DNA of 64,000 nt from Demequina activiva (GTDB lineage: Bacteria; Actinomycetota; Actinomycetes; Actinomycetales; Demequinaceae), in contig NZ_BONR01000001.1 in the NCBI RefSeq assembly GCF_016862815.1, forward strand, positions 496,001 through 560,000. Reading direction: 5' to 3'. Position numbers and translations under genes: made by a program. Positions 16,270-25,524 of the stretch are shown here, piece after piece (the first letter of the stretch is position 1; each line of letters opens with the position of its first letter). The notes under the pieces were generated by a model. The model ran no database searches. It was not told the origin of the DNA and saw only the letters and a program-made list of their open reading frames with translations.

Positions 16270-17929
16270 GAATGCCCACCGCGCTCATCCACTGTTCGGG
16301 GGTCTGTCGCGCGCGGCCCTCCTTGGCGCGCTGAGCCTGCGATTCGAGGAGCGCCAGCGCGTCCTCGAGGTCCAGGTGAGCCGCCACAGGCTTGACGGGC
16401 CCGTTGGTCGAGTGCACCGTGAAGTTCGCCACGCCACGGCGTCGCTGCAGCGGGCCCTGCGTGAGGCCCAGCGACTGCGTGCGCTCGTGCGGCACCACGA
16501 AGACCTCACGGTCCAGCCGGCCGCGCCGGATCATCAGCGCCCGGTCCGTCGCGCGCACGCCGCGGTGCCGCCACTGGAAGGGGTCGAACAGTCGAGCGCG
16601 CTTGCTGGCGGGCGTGAAGCCGCCCTCCGCGCCGGTGCCCGACATCGCGAGCGAGACCGTCCCGGCAGGGTCGGGATCGCCCAGGTCGGGGAGCACCAGC
16701 CACAGGGCGGTCAAGGCCTCCTGGCGAGTGCCCACGGGCAGCAGCGTCGACACCGCGGCCTGATCGTCCTGATAGCCCGCGACGTTGATGGTGACCCGCC
16801 ACCAGTCCTGGTGGCGCCACAGCAGGCTCTGCTCGAGCCGCGCCGCCTGGACACGGCCGGGAGGGACCGTCTGGCGGCGCGTCTCGGTGAGGCCGTGGCG
16901 CAGCCGGATGCCGTCCTCGGCGAGGCCGGCCGCGAAGCCGAAGCCCCCGCTGAGCCGCGCCCAGAAGAAGCCGAGCAGACCCAGGAGGGCGGGCAGCATC
17001 GTGAACAGGCTCGCCCCGAACACCGTCGCGAAGACACGGCCCAGGTCGATGCTCGACACCAGCACGGCGACACCGAAGGCGACCGCGACCGAGACGATCC
17101 ACACGAACGGGCCGGACAGCACGATGGACAGGAGCAGCCTTCCCAGCGGCACCTTGTACACCAGGCGCTCCTCGGCGGCCGGGGTCTCCGGAACGCCGGC
17201 GGGCATCGCCGTCACATCGCGCAGCGATCCGCTCCCGGAGTGCGGGGCGGAACCGGCCGCCGGTTCCGCGGCCACCGCGCCGTCGGCGCCTGTGCCGGCA
17301 CCCGCATCGGCCGGTGCCTCGCCGCCGGTGGCGAGAGCCTGAGCGACCGCGTCCACCGACGCATCGGCCCCCGTCTCCTTCGCCCTCTTCACTCCGGCGG
17401 CGATCGTCAGGAGCTCGTTGCGCATCGCCTCCGCGTCGCCCAGGCGCATGTACTCGAGCGCGATGCCGGAGTTCTCGCCGCCGGCGACCTCGATCCTCAG
17501 CGAGGCGAACCCGAAGATCCGAGCCAGCAGCGGCTGCACCACGTCCACGGCCTGGAGGCGGTCCAGCCGCGCCTGCCGCTGCTGCTTGAACAGCACGCCC
17601 TTGCGGTGGTGGATGGCCTCGTCGCCCAGCCGGTACTCGTTGAAGCGCCACTGCAGGTAGCCCAGCCCGATGGTGAGCGCGAGGATCACGACCACGCCGA
17701 TGGCGAACCACAGGATGGACTGCGTCACGAGGTGCGCGAGCTCCTGGATGTCCTCGTCGGGTCCCGTCCATGACGGCGCGACGTTGTACAGCGCGATCGA
17801 GATCGCGACACCGATGACGGCCCACCCTCCCAGCAGCGGGGAGATCGGGTGCAGGCGCGTCCACTCGCGCGGCGCCCGGTAGACGACCATCGGACCGCGG
17901 GCGGGCAGGCTCGGGATGGGGTCGTTCAC
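16262..17929 (-). CDS. PH domain-containing membrane protein (YdbT-like)
   Basis: 555-residue integral membrane protein of the bacterial PH-domain family (COG3428). Two N-terminal membrane helices (about 31-50 and 70-97) precede a bPH2 domain (RFNEYRLGDEAIHHRKGVLFKQQRQARLDRLQAVDVVQPLLARIFG); an Ala/Gly-rich acidic linker (about 195-245), a second helix pair and two more bPH2-like copies follow (GIRLRHGLTETRRQTVPPGRVQ; RALMIRRGRLDREVFVVPHERTQSLGLTQGPLQRR). The GTG start overlaps the preceding PH-domain gene (GTGA), making a two-gene unit. Function unknown; family members are proposed envelope stress or membrane-homeostasis factors. Confidence 0.85.
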   Translation of the reverse strand: MNDPIPSLPARGPMVVYRAPREWTRLHPISPLLGGWAVIGVAISIALYNVAPSWTGPDEDIQELAHLVTQSILWFAIGVVVILALTIGLGYLQWRFNEYRLGDEAIHHRKGVLFKQQRQARLDRLQAVDVVQPLLARIFGFASLRIEVAGGENSGIALEYMRLGDAEAMRNELLTIAAGVKRAKETGADASVDAVAQALATGGEAPADAGAGTGADGAVAAEPAAGSAPHSGSGSLRDVTAMPAGVPETPAAEERLVYKVPLGRLLLSIVLSGPFVWIVSVAVAFGVAVLVSSIDLGRVFATVFGASLFTMLPALLGLLGFFWARLSGGFGFAAGLAEDGIRLRHGLTETRRQTVPPGRVQAARLEQSLLWRHQDWWRVTINVAGYQDDQAAVSTLLPVGTRQEALTALWLVLPDLGDPDPAGTVSLAMSGTGAEGGFTPASKRARLFDPFQWRHRGVRATDRALMIRRGRLDREVFVVPHERTQSLGLTQGPLQRRRGVANFTVHSTNGPVKPVAAHLDLEDALALLESQAQRAKEGRARQTPEQWMSAVGIRD

Positions 17930-18405
17930 AGCCCCGCCAGCTGCGCCTCGCCACGGGAGGACAGGCGGTCACGCAGCCGTGCCGCCTCCGCCTCCGGAAC
18001 GCCGGCGATGTTCGCGTCCGTGCCCGGGGAGGCCGTGTGGAGCTGGACGCGGGCGATGCCCAGGGCGCGCGCGAGCGGACCAGCCTCGACCTCGACGTAC
18101 TGCATGCGGCCGTACGGGACCACCGTGACCGAGCGCCACATGCGGCCCTTCTTCACCACCAGGTCGTCCTCACGCTCGCTCCACGCGTGCGCAGTGACCT
18201 GACGGACGATGATCCAGGTGAGCCACAGGCCCACGAGCATCAGCACGGCCGGGGCGATCCACACCCACGCGCTGGTGAGCGCGCCCAGCACCACGAGGCC
18301 CGCCATGATCAGCACCAGGGTGATCCACAGCGGGATCAGCCGGGCGGGGATGAGCTTGCGCGAGACGTACTGCCACGAGGCTTCGTCAGGTTCGAACCAG
18401 GTCAT
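17926..18405 (-). CDS. PH domain-containing membrane protein (YdbS-like)
   Basis: 159-residue partner of the downstream YdbT-like protein. It has a conserved start (MTWFEPDEASWQYVSRKLIP), two membrane helices (about 23-45 and 46-66) and one bPH2 domain (HAWSEREDDLVVKKGRMWRSVTVVPYGRMQYVEVEAGPLARALG). The ATG at 18405 is six bases after CACACT and has no well-spaced ribosome site. YdbS/YdbT pairs are commonly adjacent, as here. Confidence 0.85.
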   Translation of the reverse strand: MTWFEPDEASWQYVSRKLIPARLIPLWITLVLIMAGLVVLGALTSAWVWIAPAVLMLVGLWLTWIIVRQVTAHAWSEREDDLVVKKGRMWRSVTVVPYGRMQYVEVEAGPLARALGIARVQLHTASPGTDANIAGVPEAEAARLRDRLSSRGEAQLAGL

Positions 18406-18451
18406 GGCTCCAGTGTGCCAGGCAGCGCGACGCGTGGCTGGCCGCTCGCCT

Positions 18452-18543
18452 CTCACCACACGGGTGTGACCGATGGGGCTGGTGAGACTGCTGCGCCTGC
18501 TCCCGCGCCCCACGAGTCACCGTGGCCACAGCCGTGTGGTGAG
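18452..18543. repeat. nested inverted-repeat element between DUF3180 and PH-domain genes
   Basis: CTCACCACACGG (18452-18463) and its exact complement (18532-18543) enclose further paired blocks (GTGAC with GTCAC, GGGGC with GCCCC), so the 92 bases can fold into one long imperfect hairpin. It lies between the DUF3180 stop and the next gene and may act as a terminator; the sequence TCACCACACGGCT also occurs at 10580. Confidence 0.5.
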
Positions 18544-18571
18544 CGGCCGGGTCCAGGCTGCCGGCGCGAGC

Positions 18572-19048
18572 TCAAGCCGGCTCGGCGGCGGAGCCCTCCG
18601 GCGCATCGTCCGCACCACCGCCGTGGCGGCACCAGCGCTCCGCGACGATGCCGGCGATGGTCATGATGAGAGCCGCACCGGCCGCGACGAGGGCGCTGAT
18701 GATCACGTCGCGTCGCGGACCGTGACCCCAGTCATCGACAAGCCCCAGGCCGTAGCCCAGGCTGGCGCCCATGATGATGACGCCCACGTACGCGGTCGCC
18801 TGCGCCAGCACGGCGATGCGGGCCGCGCGCAGGCCGTCCAGGCTGGGCCGGTTGCCGTGCAGGTACTGGCGCACCTGCCATCCGAATCCCAGGGTCGCCG
18901 CGCCCGCCGCCACGCACATCACATCGAAGCTCCACGGCACCATCAGGGGCGTCGCGCCGCCACGCACCATCAGCCCGGTGAGCAGCCAGGCGAGCACGGC
19001 GGACGCCAGACCTACCGTCGTCAGCGGGCGCCAGGTCAGATGCTGCAC
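18572..19048 (-). CDS. DUF3180 family membrane protein
   Basis: 158-residue actinobacterial membrane protein with four predicted helices (about 11-29, 37-56, 78-100 and 112-137). It opens with LTWRPLTTVGLASAVLAWLL, typical of DUF3180, and ends in a Glu/Ala-rich tail. It begins nine bases after the stop of folB-folK; DUF3180 genes usually follow folK in actinobacteria, which supports the assignment. Function unknown. Confidence 0.85.
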   Translation of the reverse strand: MQHLTWRPLTTVGLASAVLAWLLTGLMVRGGATPLMVPWSFDVMCVAAGAATLGFGWQVRQYLHGNRPSLDGLRAARIAVLAQATAYVGVIIMGASLGYGLGLVDDWGHGPRRDVIISALVAAGAALIMTIAGIVAERWCRHGGGADDAPEGSAAEPA

Positions 19049-19057
19049 CGTGGCGTC

Positions 19058-20707
19058 CTACGAGTTGCCGTCGGCGCTGCCCTCCGCGGGCGGCGGGCTC
19101 TGACGCGCCACGCCGAACGACTGGCGCGTGGGCACCGTCCCCGTGGTGGGCGGCTGCGGAGCGCTGGGGGCCTGCGGCGCCGACGGCTCGGCAGGTGCGG
19201 ACTCCTCGCTCACCGGCGCCCACTGGCCCGCCGGCACCGACGGTGCGTCGTAGGGCGACACGGGCTGATCGTCGCCCACGATCGCGGAGTCGAACGACGG
19301 CACGCTCGGCTCGGGGGCCGATGCGGGAGCCGGCGTGAACGTCGCCGGCGGCTGGTAGCTGGGAGCGCTGGGCGCCGGCGCGGGCGCCGAGGGCGCCGAT
19401 GCGGACGGCTGGAAGGTGGGAACGCTCGGCTGGGCCGGGGGCGCACTGGGCTGCTGGGGCGCCTCGGGCGCGGAGGGCTGGGCGCTGGGCGCGGAGTACG
19501 GCGTCACGGGCGCGTCCTGCACGGACTGCGGCTGCGGAGCGGACTGCGCCGAGGCGTCCTCGACGGGCGCGCTGAACGCGGCGGGGGCATCGGCCGGCGG
19601 CTCGGCCTGCGCGTCGGCCGGCGCATCGGCCGGTGCCTCGTCTGCCGGGGCGACCCGAGGCGTCTCCGCGGTCTGGGGCGACGCCTCCGGTGCCGGCACG
19701 CGGGGCCACTCGGCGCTCACGAGGGTCACGCCGTCGAACTGCGCCTGGCGCGCCAGGTCAGCGACGGATCCGTGCGGCTCGAGCACGGCATCGCGCTCCA
19801 TGGCCACCCACGGCAGCACCACGAACCCGCGCTGGTGGGCGCGCGGGTGCGGCAGCGTGAGGTCCTCGGTCTCGCCGACGACGCCGTCCACCGTGACGAT
19901 GTCGAGGTCGAGGGTGCGCGCGGCTCCTGCGACGGTGCGGTCGCGACCGTGCACCATCTCGATGCCGTGGAGCGCTGCCAGCAGCTCCCGCGGCGCCAGC
20001 GACGTCTCGATGCGGGCCACGGCGTTGAGGTAGTCGGGCTGCTGCGCGCCGCCCTCGGGCGTGGAGCGCACGAGCGGCGAGACGTTCACGACGGTCACGC
20101 CGTTGACACGGTGCAGCTCGGACAGCGCCTCGCGGAACGTGGGCTCGACCTCGCCCAGGTTGCCGCCCATCGCGATGATCGCGCCCACCGGCTGCGCGGG
20201 GCGCTCGTCCATGATGTCGCGCGGGGCGTGGCTGCCCTCAGGCGAGTTGGGGTCGTCGGAGAAGCCCGCAGACGAGCCGATGCGCTTCGCGGCCCAGAGC
20301 CCGCCGTCGCGCAGGTCGCGACGAATCGTGACGGTGACGTCCTTGAACTCGACGTGCAGCGGCGCCTGGGGCTTGTGCACCGTGACGTCCACGCACTGGA
20401 TGCCCTCGAAGTCGAGCAGCTCGCGGGCGATGTGGTCCGCGACCGCCTCGATGAGCTTGAAGGGGCTGCCGGCGAGCACCTCTGCGGCCTTGTCCGCCAG
20501 GTCCGAGTAGTTCACCGTCTTGGACAGGTCGTCGCCGCCGCCTGCCGCACGCGTGTTGACGTGGGCCACCACGTCCGCGAGGAACAGCTGGCCGTCCTCC
20601 CGCTCGTTCGCATTGACACCGTGGTACCCGCTGACGCGGATCCCCTCGACCGCGATCTGGTCGAGCTCGATGCCGTCTTTGACATAGGGACGCGCAGTGA
20701 TGGTCAT
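19058..20707 (-). CDS. folK: FolB-FolK fusion: dihydroneopterin aldolase / HPPK, with long Pro/Ala/Ser tail
   Basis: 549-residue bifunctional folate enzyme. Residues about 15-132 are dihydroneopterin aldolase (IAVEGIRVSGYHGVNANEREDGQ, then NYSDLADKAAEVLAGSPFKLIEAVADHIA). Residues about 173-335 are 6-hydroxymethyl-dihydropterin pyrophosphokinase (AIIAMGGNLGEVEPTFREAL, VRSTPEGGAQQPDYLNAV, RTLDLDIVTVDG, LPHPRAHQRGFVVLPW). The remaining 210 residues are low-complexity Ala/Pro/Ser/Gln with no fold visible. The ATG at 20707 comes four bases after the folP stop. Confidence 0.9.
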   Translation of the reverse strand: MTITARPYVKDGIELDQIAVEGIRVSGYHGVNANEREDGQLFLADVVAHVNTRAAGGGDDLSKTVNYSDLADKAAEVLAGSPFKLIEAVADHIARELLDFEGIQCVDVTVHKPQAPLHVEFKDVTVTIRRDLRDGGLWAAKRIGSSAGFSDDPNSPEGSHAPRDIMDERPAQPVGAIIAMGGNLGEVEPTFREALSELHRVNGVTVVNVSPLVRSTPEGGAQQPDYLNAVARIETSLAPRELLAALHGIEMVHGRDRTVAGAARTLDLDIVTVDGVVGETEDLTLPHPRAHQRGFVVLPWVAMERDAVLEPHGSVADLARQAQFDGVTLVSAEWPRVPAPEASPQTAETPRVAPADEAPADAPADAQAEPPADAPAAFSAPVEDASAQSAPQPQSVQDAPVTPYSAPSAQPSAPEAPQQPSAPPAQPSVPTFQPSASAPSAPAPAPSAPSYQPPATFTPAPASAPEPSVPSFDSAIVGDDQPVSPYDAPSVPAGQWAPVSEESAPAEPSAPQAPSAPQPPTTGTVPTRQSFGVARQSPPPAEGSADGNS

Positions 20708-20711
20708 AGCC

Positions 20712-21530
20712 TCATAGTTCCGGGTCGAGGGCGTTCTGCCAAGCGGACACGACCTGGACGGCGTCCCTGGCCGCGCGAGCATCGTGGACGCGCACCGCCC
20801 AGACGTCGCGGTCCGCACACAGGGCGGTGATCGCCGTCGTGGCATGCTCGCGAGCCGCGGGGTCCGCCGCATCCACGCCGTCACGCGCGATCGCTGCCCC
20901 GAGGAACCGCTTGCGCGAGGCTCCCACCAGGACGCGGTGGTCGCCGGCCCAGTCGCGCATGCGCGCCAGCAGCGGCCAGTTGGAGTCCGTCACCTTGGAG
21001 AAGCCCAGCCCCGGATCCAGGACGATGCGCTCGGGCCTGACGCCGGCGCTCACCAGGGCGTCCACGCGGGCGGCGAGCTCGTCGCGGACCTCGGCGACCA
21101 CATCGCGGTAGGCATCCGTCGCATCCATCTGGGGGCTGTGGGCGCGCCAGTGCATCGCGACGTACTCGCACTCCAGCTCCCCGACGATGCGGGCCATGTC
21201 AGGGTCAGCCAGCCCACCCGAGACGTCGTTGACGAGCCGCGCGCCCGCGTCCACGGCCGCCCGGGCCGTGCGGGCCCGCATCGTGTCGATGCTGACCGTC
21301 AACCCCTCGGCCGCGAGGGCCTCGACCACCGGCAGCACGCGCTCGACCTCCTCGCCGGGCTCGACGCGCTCAGCGCCGGGGCGCGTGGACTCGCCGCCCA
21401 CGTCGATGATGTCCGCGCCCTGCCGGGCGAGCTCGAGGCCCTGGGCGATCGCGGCATCGGCCGTCAGGAACCTCCCGCCGTCGCTGAAGCTGTCCGGGGT
21501 GACGTTGAGGATGCCCATGACGAGCGTCAT
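20712..21530 (-). CDS. folP: dihydropteroate synthase
   Basis: Joins p-aminobenzoate to the pterin diphosphate; the sulfonamide target. The 272-residue TIM-barrel protein has the N-terminal LVMGILNVTPDSFSDGGRF, DIIDVGGESTRPGAE, VSIDTMRARTARAAV, LVNDVSGG, LDPGLGFSK, LVGASRKRFLG and the C-terminal VRVHDARAARDAVQV. The ATG at 21530 follows GGGGAAG and lies two bases after the folE stop. Part of the folE-folP-folBK-DUF3180 cluster. Confidence 0.96.
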   Translation of the reverse strand: MTLVMGILNVTPDSFSDGGRFLTADAAIAQGLELARQGADIIDVGGESTRPGAERVEPGEEVERVLPVVEALAAEGLTVSIDTMRARTARAAVDAGARLVNDVSGGLADPDMARIVGELECEYVAMHWRAHSPQMDATDAYRDVVAEVRDELAARVDALVSAGVRPERIVLDPGLGFSKVTDSNWPLLARMRDWAGDHRVLVGASRKRFLGAAIARDGVDAADPAAREHATTAITALCADRDVWAVRVHDARAARDAVQVVSAWQNALDPEL

Positions 21531-21532
21531 GG

Positions 21533-22177
21533 CTACTTCCCCAGGATGAGGCTCATGGCCTCCGCGCGGGTGGCGCCGTCGCGCATCACTCCCCGCACCG
21601 CGCTGGTGACCGTGCGCGAGCCGGGCTTGCGCACTCCGCGCATCGACATGCACAGGTGCTCGGCCTCGACCACCACGATCACGCCGCGGGCGCCCAGGTG
21701 CTCGACGAGCGCGTCCGCGACCTGCGTAGTGAGGCGCTCCTGCACCTGCGGGCGGCGAGCGTAGACCTCGACCAAGCGAGCCAACTTGCTCAGTCCGGTG
21801 ATGCGGCCGTCCTCGCCCGGGATGTAGGCCACGTGCGCGACGCCATGGAACGGGACCAGGTGGTGCTCGCACATCGAGTACAGCTCGATGTCCTTGACCA
21901 GGATCATCTCCTCGTGCCCCAGCTCGAAGACCGCGCTCAGCACATCCTCGGGGCTCTGGGCCAGGCCGGAGAAGAACTCCTCGTAGGCACGGGCGACACG
22001 GGCCGGGGTGTCCTTCAGCCCGTCACGGTCGGGGTCCTCTCCCATGGCGAGCAGCAGCTCGCGCACCGCAGCCTGGGCTCGGCGCTGATCGATGCCGGCC
22101 GATGCGCCGGCCGCCGGCCGCGCGGGCTCGGCATCCACGGGGCCCGGGACGTGCCCCTGCGTGGTGTCCTCGCTCAT
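21533..22177 (-). CDS. folE: GTP cyclohydrolase I
   Basis: First step of folate synthesis, GTP to dihydroneopterin triphosphate. The 214-residue protein has zinc ligands in [13 protein letters not shown] and HLCMSMRGV, plus [23 protein letters not shown] and the C-terminal [13 protein letters not shown]. An Ala/Pro-rich N-terminal extension of about 30 residues precedes the core. I chose the ATG at 22177: TAGCGT, overlapping the ftsH stop, ends seven bases upstream and would allow independent leaderless expression. Confidence 0.95.
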   Translation of the reverse strand: MSEDTTQGHVPGPVDAEPARPAAGASAGIDQRRAQAAVRELLLAMGEDPDRDGLKDTPARVARAYEEFFSGLAQSPEDVLSAVFELGHEEMILVKDIELYSMCEHHLVPFHGVAHVAYIPGEDGRITGLSKLARLVEVYARRPQVQERLTTQVADALVEHLGARGVIVVVEAEHLCMSMRGVRKPGSRTVTSAVRGVMRDGATRAEAMSLILGK

Positions 22178-22184
22178 GCGACCC

Positions 22185-22190
22185 ACGCTA
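22185..22190 (-). promoter_or_regulatory. -10 hexamer TAGCGT of folE
   Basis: TAGCGT on the minus strand, overlapping the ftsH TAG stop and seven bases before the folE ATG. Confidence 0.35.
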
Positions 22191-24263
22191 CTCGGCGTCG
22201 GACCTGGTGCCAGGATCGCTGGAGCCGTCCGCCTGCTCAGCGCGCGCATCGGCCGTGCCCGTCCCGCCCGTGCCCACGTCCGTGGGCTCCGTGGGGAGGG
22301 TGTCCGAGGGCTCCTCCTTGGGAGGCGGCGGCGCAGTCACGGGCTTCTTGCGAGGGGCGGACTTGGGCGCCCAGTCGCCGCTCACCCAGTGCTTGCGGCG
22401 CGGCGCCTTCTTCACCTTGGCGAAGATCTCCGCGAGCTCGGTCTCGTTGAGGGTCTCCTTCTCGAGCAGCTGCTCGGCGAGGGAGTCCAGCAGCGCGCGG
22501 TTGGACTGCAGCGCCTTGGCCGCCTCCTCCATCGCGCTGTCCATGAGGGCGCGGACCTCACGGTCCACCGTCGCCGCGAGGTCCTCGGAGTAGTCGCGGC
22601 CGTGGCCCATGTCGCGGCCCAGGAACACCTCGCCCGAGCTGCCGGCGAGGCGCACCGAGCCCACGTCCGCGGACATGCCGAACTCCGTGACCATCTGCTT
22701 GGCGATCTCGGTGGCCTGCGAGATGTCGTTGCTCGCGCCCGTGGACGGGTCGCCGAACACGATCTCCTCCGCCATGCGCCCACCCATGGCGTACGCCAGG
22801 TTGTCGAGCAGCTGGTTGCGGGTCTTGGAGTAGCGGTCCTCCTGCGGCATCACCATCGTGTAGCCCAGGGCGCGACCGCGCGGCAGGATCGTCACCTTCG
22901 TGACGGGGTCCGTGTGGTTCATCGCCGCGGCCACCAGTGCGTGTCCGCCCTCGTGATACGCGGTCACCGAGCGGTCATGCTCGTTCATGATGCGGGTGCG
23001 CTTCTGCGGGCCGGCGATCACGCGGTCGATGGCCTCGTCGAGCTCGTGGGGTCCGATCAGCTGCTGGTCGCGACGAGCCGTGAGCAGTGCGGCCTCGTTG
23101 AGGACGTTCGCCAGGTCCGCGCCCGTGAAGCCGGGCGTGCGGCGTGCCATCGCGTCCAGGTCCACCTCGGGCGAGATGGGCTTGCCCTTCGCGTGCACCT
23201 CGAGCACCTTCTGCCGGCCCTTGAGGTCGGGGGCCTCGACGCCCACCTGGCGGTCGAAGCGGCCCGGGCGCAGCAGCGCGGGGTCGAGGATGTCGGGACG
23301 GTTGGTCGCCGCGATCATGATCACGTTGGTGTTGATGTCGAAGCCGTCCATCTCGACCAGCATCTGGTTGAGGGTCTGCTCGCGCTCGTCATGCCCGCCA
23401 CCCATGCCGGCGCCGCGGTGACGTCCCACCGCATCGATCTCGTCCACGAAGATGATCGCCGGGGCGTTCTTCTTGGCCTGATCGAACAGGTCGCGCACGC
23501 GGCTCGCGCCCACGCCCACGAACATCTCGACGAAGTCGGAGCCGGAGATGTGGAAGAACGGCACGCCAGCCTCACCAGCGACGGCGCGTGCCAGCAGGGT
23601 CTTTCCCGTCCCAGGAGGGCCGTAGAGCAGCACACCCTTGGGGATCTTGGCGCCCACCGCCTGGAACTTGGCGGGGTTCTCGAGGAACTCCTCGATCTCC
23701 TTGAGCTCCTCGACCGCCTCCTCCACACCGGCCACGTCGTCGAACTTCACGGTGGGGGTGTCAGGAGTGACCAGCGAGGCCTTGGACTTGCCGAAGCTCA
23801 TGAGGCGCCCGCCGCCGCCCTGCATGCTCGACATCAGGAACCAGAACAGGCCCACGAGCAGCAGGATGGGCAGGAAGGTGAACAGCAGCGTGCTCCACAC
23901 GGAGCCTCGGTTCACATCCGAGTCGTAGCCCTGGGGCAGGTCCGCGGCGACGATCGCGTCCACGATCTGCTCGCCCTGCGGCGCGACGTAGAGGAACTCG
24001 ACCTTGCCCGGGTACTCGGCCCAGTCCTCGGGCGCGTCCTCGGGCAGGTCGGCGGCCCAGTCCTCGGTCAGGCCGAGCTCGACTCGCTGGTCGATGTCGA
24101 CGATCTTCGCGCTGTCGACCAGCCCCGTGTCGAGGATCTCCAAGCCCGTGGACGTGTCGATCCGCTCGACGCGCGGCGAGAACAGGCTGGGCACGAGCCA
24201 CCCGATCAGCACCGCTGCCAGGACGAGGAGGATCAGGAAGCGGAAGTTGAGGACCTTCTTCAT
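22188..24263 (-). CDS. ftsH: ATP-dependent membrane zinc metalloprotease FtsH
   Basis: Membrane-anchored AAA+ protease. The 691-residue protein has membrane helices at about 8-28 and 122-146 with an acidic extracytoplasmic loop between, the AAA module (Walker A GPPGTGKT at 215-222, Walker B FVDEID ending at 277, [17 protein letters not shown]) and the peptidase zinc site HEGGH at 437-441 (usually HEAGH). The C-terminus is an extended Pro/Thr/Gly-rich tail of about 70 residues. TAGGCT lies ten bases upstream of the ATG. Followed by the fol cluster, a common actinobacterial order. Confidence 0.97.
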   Translation of the reverse strand: MKKVLNFRFLILLVLAAVLIGWLVPSLFSPRVERIDTSTGLEILDTGLVDSAKIVDIDQRVELGLTEDWAADLPEDAPEDWAEYPGKVEFLYVAPQGEQIVDAIVAADLPQGYDSDVNRGSVWSTLLFTFLPILLLVGLFWFLMSSMQGGGGRLMSFGKSKASLVTPDTPTVKFDDVAGVEEAVEELKEIEEFLENPAKFQAVGAKIPKGVLLYGPPGTGKTLLARAVAGEAGVPFFHISGSDFVEMFVGVGASRVRDLFDQAKKNAPAIIFVDEIDAVGRHRGAGMGGGHDEREQTLNQMLVEMDGFDINTNVIMIAATNRPDILDPALLRPGRFDRQVGVEAPDLKGRQKVLEVHAKGKPISPEVDLDAMARRTPGFTGADLANVLNEAALLTARRDQQLIGPHELDEAIDRVIAGPQKRTRIMNEHDRSVTAYHEGGHALVAAAMNHTDPVTKVTILPRGRALGYTMVMPQEDRYSKTRNQLLDNLAYAMGGRMAEEIVFGDPSTGASNDISQATEIAKQMVTEFGMSADVGSVRLAGSSGEVFLGRDMGHGRDYSEDLAATVDREVRALMDSAMEEAAKALQSNRALLDSLAEQLLEKETLNETELAEIFAKVKKAPRRKHWVSGDWAPKSAPRKKPVTAPPPPKEEPSDTLPTEPTDVGTGGTGTADARAEQADGSSDPGTRSDAE

Positions 24264-24273
24264 GGTGGTCTAG

Positions 24274-24279
24274 AGCCTA
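24274..24279 (-). promoter_or_regulatory. -10 hexamer TAGGCT of ftsH
   Basis: TAGGCT on the minus strand, ten bases before the ftsH ATG; very short leader expected. Confidence 0.4.
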
Positions 24280-24341
24280 CGCGAGTGCGGGTGCGCGCCG
24301 GAATGGTTTCGCTGACGGCGTGGGTCCGTCCCGCCCGGCGA

Positions 24342-24438
24342 GACAGTTTGAACCAATTCTTCCCCGACACCCCGACTACCGGAGGCTTCGCCAACCCGAC
24401 ACGCGCGCTGCCTGATCCAGTTTGGTTCGAACTGTCGG
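24342..24438. repeat. dispersed intergenic repeat, copy B
   Basis: GACAGTTTGAACCAA (24342-24356) and TTGGTTCGAACTGTCGG (24422-24438) form inverted ends. The interior (from 24363) shares blocks CCGACAC, CCGGAGG and CCGACACGC, in the same order, with the copy at 25396-25470. The DUF559 gene ends inside this copy. Confidence 0.65.
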
Positions 24439-25266
24439 GGTCAGGCGCCCCATCCGCATCAACGTCGCGACGACGTCGGCGACGATCTCGCCCGGTCGTT
24501 CAAGCGCGTCGTGGAACATGTAGCGCAGTGGCGAGAAGCCCTGGGTGATGGCCGCGCGGTCGCGCCTCCCATCGCGAGCACGCGCCTTCTCGCCCGCGTG
24601 GTGCGCCTCGGAGTCGATCTCGACCACCACGGCGCCTTCGACGAGGAAGTCGACGCGACCAACGGCGGGAAGCTCGCACTGCGGCTCCACGCTGAGCCCA
24701 GCCTCGATGAGCTCGATTCGCGCACACGTCTCCGAGAGCGACTCGCTGCGCGCATCGGCCATCTGGTCCAGCCAACGCCGACGAGCAGACGAACCCTGCG
24801 AGAACGCTTCCAGCTGCTCGCGAGACAGCAGGCCCCGCCGCATTGCCGCATCCACGACGGCGAGCTGCTCGCGGGGAGGGATACACAGACAGGCCAGGTC
24901 CACATGGTCGGCAGCCGACCGTGGCGAGTCTCGTACACGGTGGACGAGCACCTCATCCACCGGCCGAGCGCGCGGGAGCCCCATGCCGCGGCTCTGCGGC
25001 ACCGAGAGGTGCGTGGCTCCAGGCGTCGGGTAGACCGGAAGGTCGGCCCGCGCGCACCAGCTGACACAGGTCAGTTGCGCCCGGAAGACGTGAGCCAGCA
25101 CCTCATCGCGTGGCACTCGCGGCAGAGCAAAGACGCCCCGGTGCGGCCGCGTGATCTGACCGTTGCCGCAGGCCTCGAGAAGAGTGGAGCGAGCGACCCC
25201 GGCACGTTGCAGCTCCGTCCACCGCGCGACGCCACGATGGAGTCGAAGCGCCGTAATGGGGTCCAC
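24376..25266 (-). CDS. AbiEi-like / DUF559 endonuclease-fold protein
   Basis: About 296 residues from a GTG at 25266 (the frame is open to 25443). The N-terminus looks like the AbiEi-type winged helix (ARWTELQRAGVARSTLLEAC, ITRPHRGVFALP) and the C-terminus is a Vsr/DUF559-like PD-(D/E)XK fold (CELPAVGRVDFLVEGAVVVE, then IDSEAHHAGEKARARDGRRD with the usual Asp...Glu-x-Asp pattern). Such genes are common, strain-variable and of unknown role in actinobacteria. It is monocistronic and lies between two direct copies of a dispersed repeat. Confidence 0.75.
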   Translation of the reverse strand: MDPITALRLHRGVARWTELQRAGVARSTLLEACGNGQITRPHRGVFALPRVPRDEVLAHVFRAQLTCVSWCARADLPVYPTPGATHLSVPQSRGMGLPRARPVDEVLVHRVRDSPRSAADHVDLACLCIPPREQLAVVDAAMRRGLLSREQLEAFSQGSSARRRWLDQMADARSESLSETCARIELIEAGLSVEPQCELPAVGRVDFLVEGAVVVEIDSEAHHAGEKARARDGRRDRAAITQGFSPLRYMFHDALERPGEIVADVVATLMRMGRLTPTVRTKLDQAARVSGWRSLR

Positions 25267-25395
25267 ATGGCGACCCTGGATCGCCGCAGCGATGGCGGCA
25301 CCTGGATCGCGTCCGAACTGTGGAGAGGTGCGCTCTGTCCAGCGCGTGTGGAGAGTGAGTGGCCCGGCTCGCCGACAGAGTGAACCTCGAAGGCA

Positions 25396-25470
25396 CCGAC
25401 ACACCGCTGAGGTCGCCCCCGGAGGTTCCGACACGCAGTGCACGCCGCCCGGATTGGTTCGAACTGTCGG
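25396..25470. repeat. dispersed intergenic repeat, copy D
   Basis: Ends with TTGGTTCGAACTGTCGG (25454-25470), identical over 17 bases to 24422-24438 and in the same orientation. Internal blocks CCGACAC, CCGGAGG and CCGACACGC also match copy B in order. It lies upstream of the DUF559 gene, so that gene has direct repeats on both sides. Confidence 0.6.
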
Positions 25471-25524
25471 CAGCTGGGGCCTCAGCAGGTCCCGGGTGCC
25501 GGGGGCCGCTCGACCCGGAGGCCC

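Noticed and set aside
24422-24438. TTGGTTCGAACTGTCGG as a tRNA T-arm (GGTTCGAA) or phage attachment site
   Set aside because: No cloverleaf can be drawn around it and no integrase is near; it recurs as part of a larger repeat.
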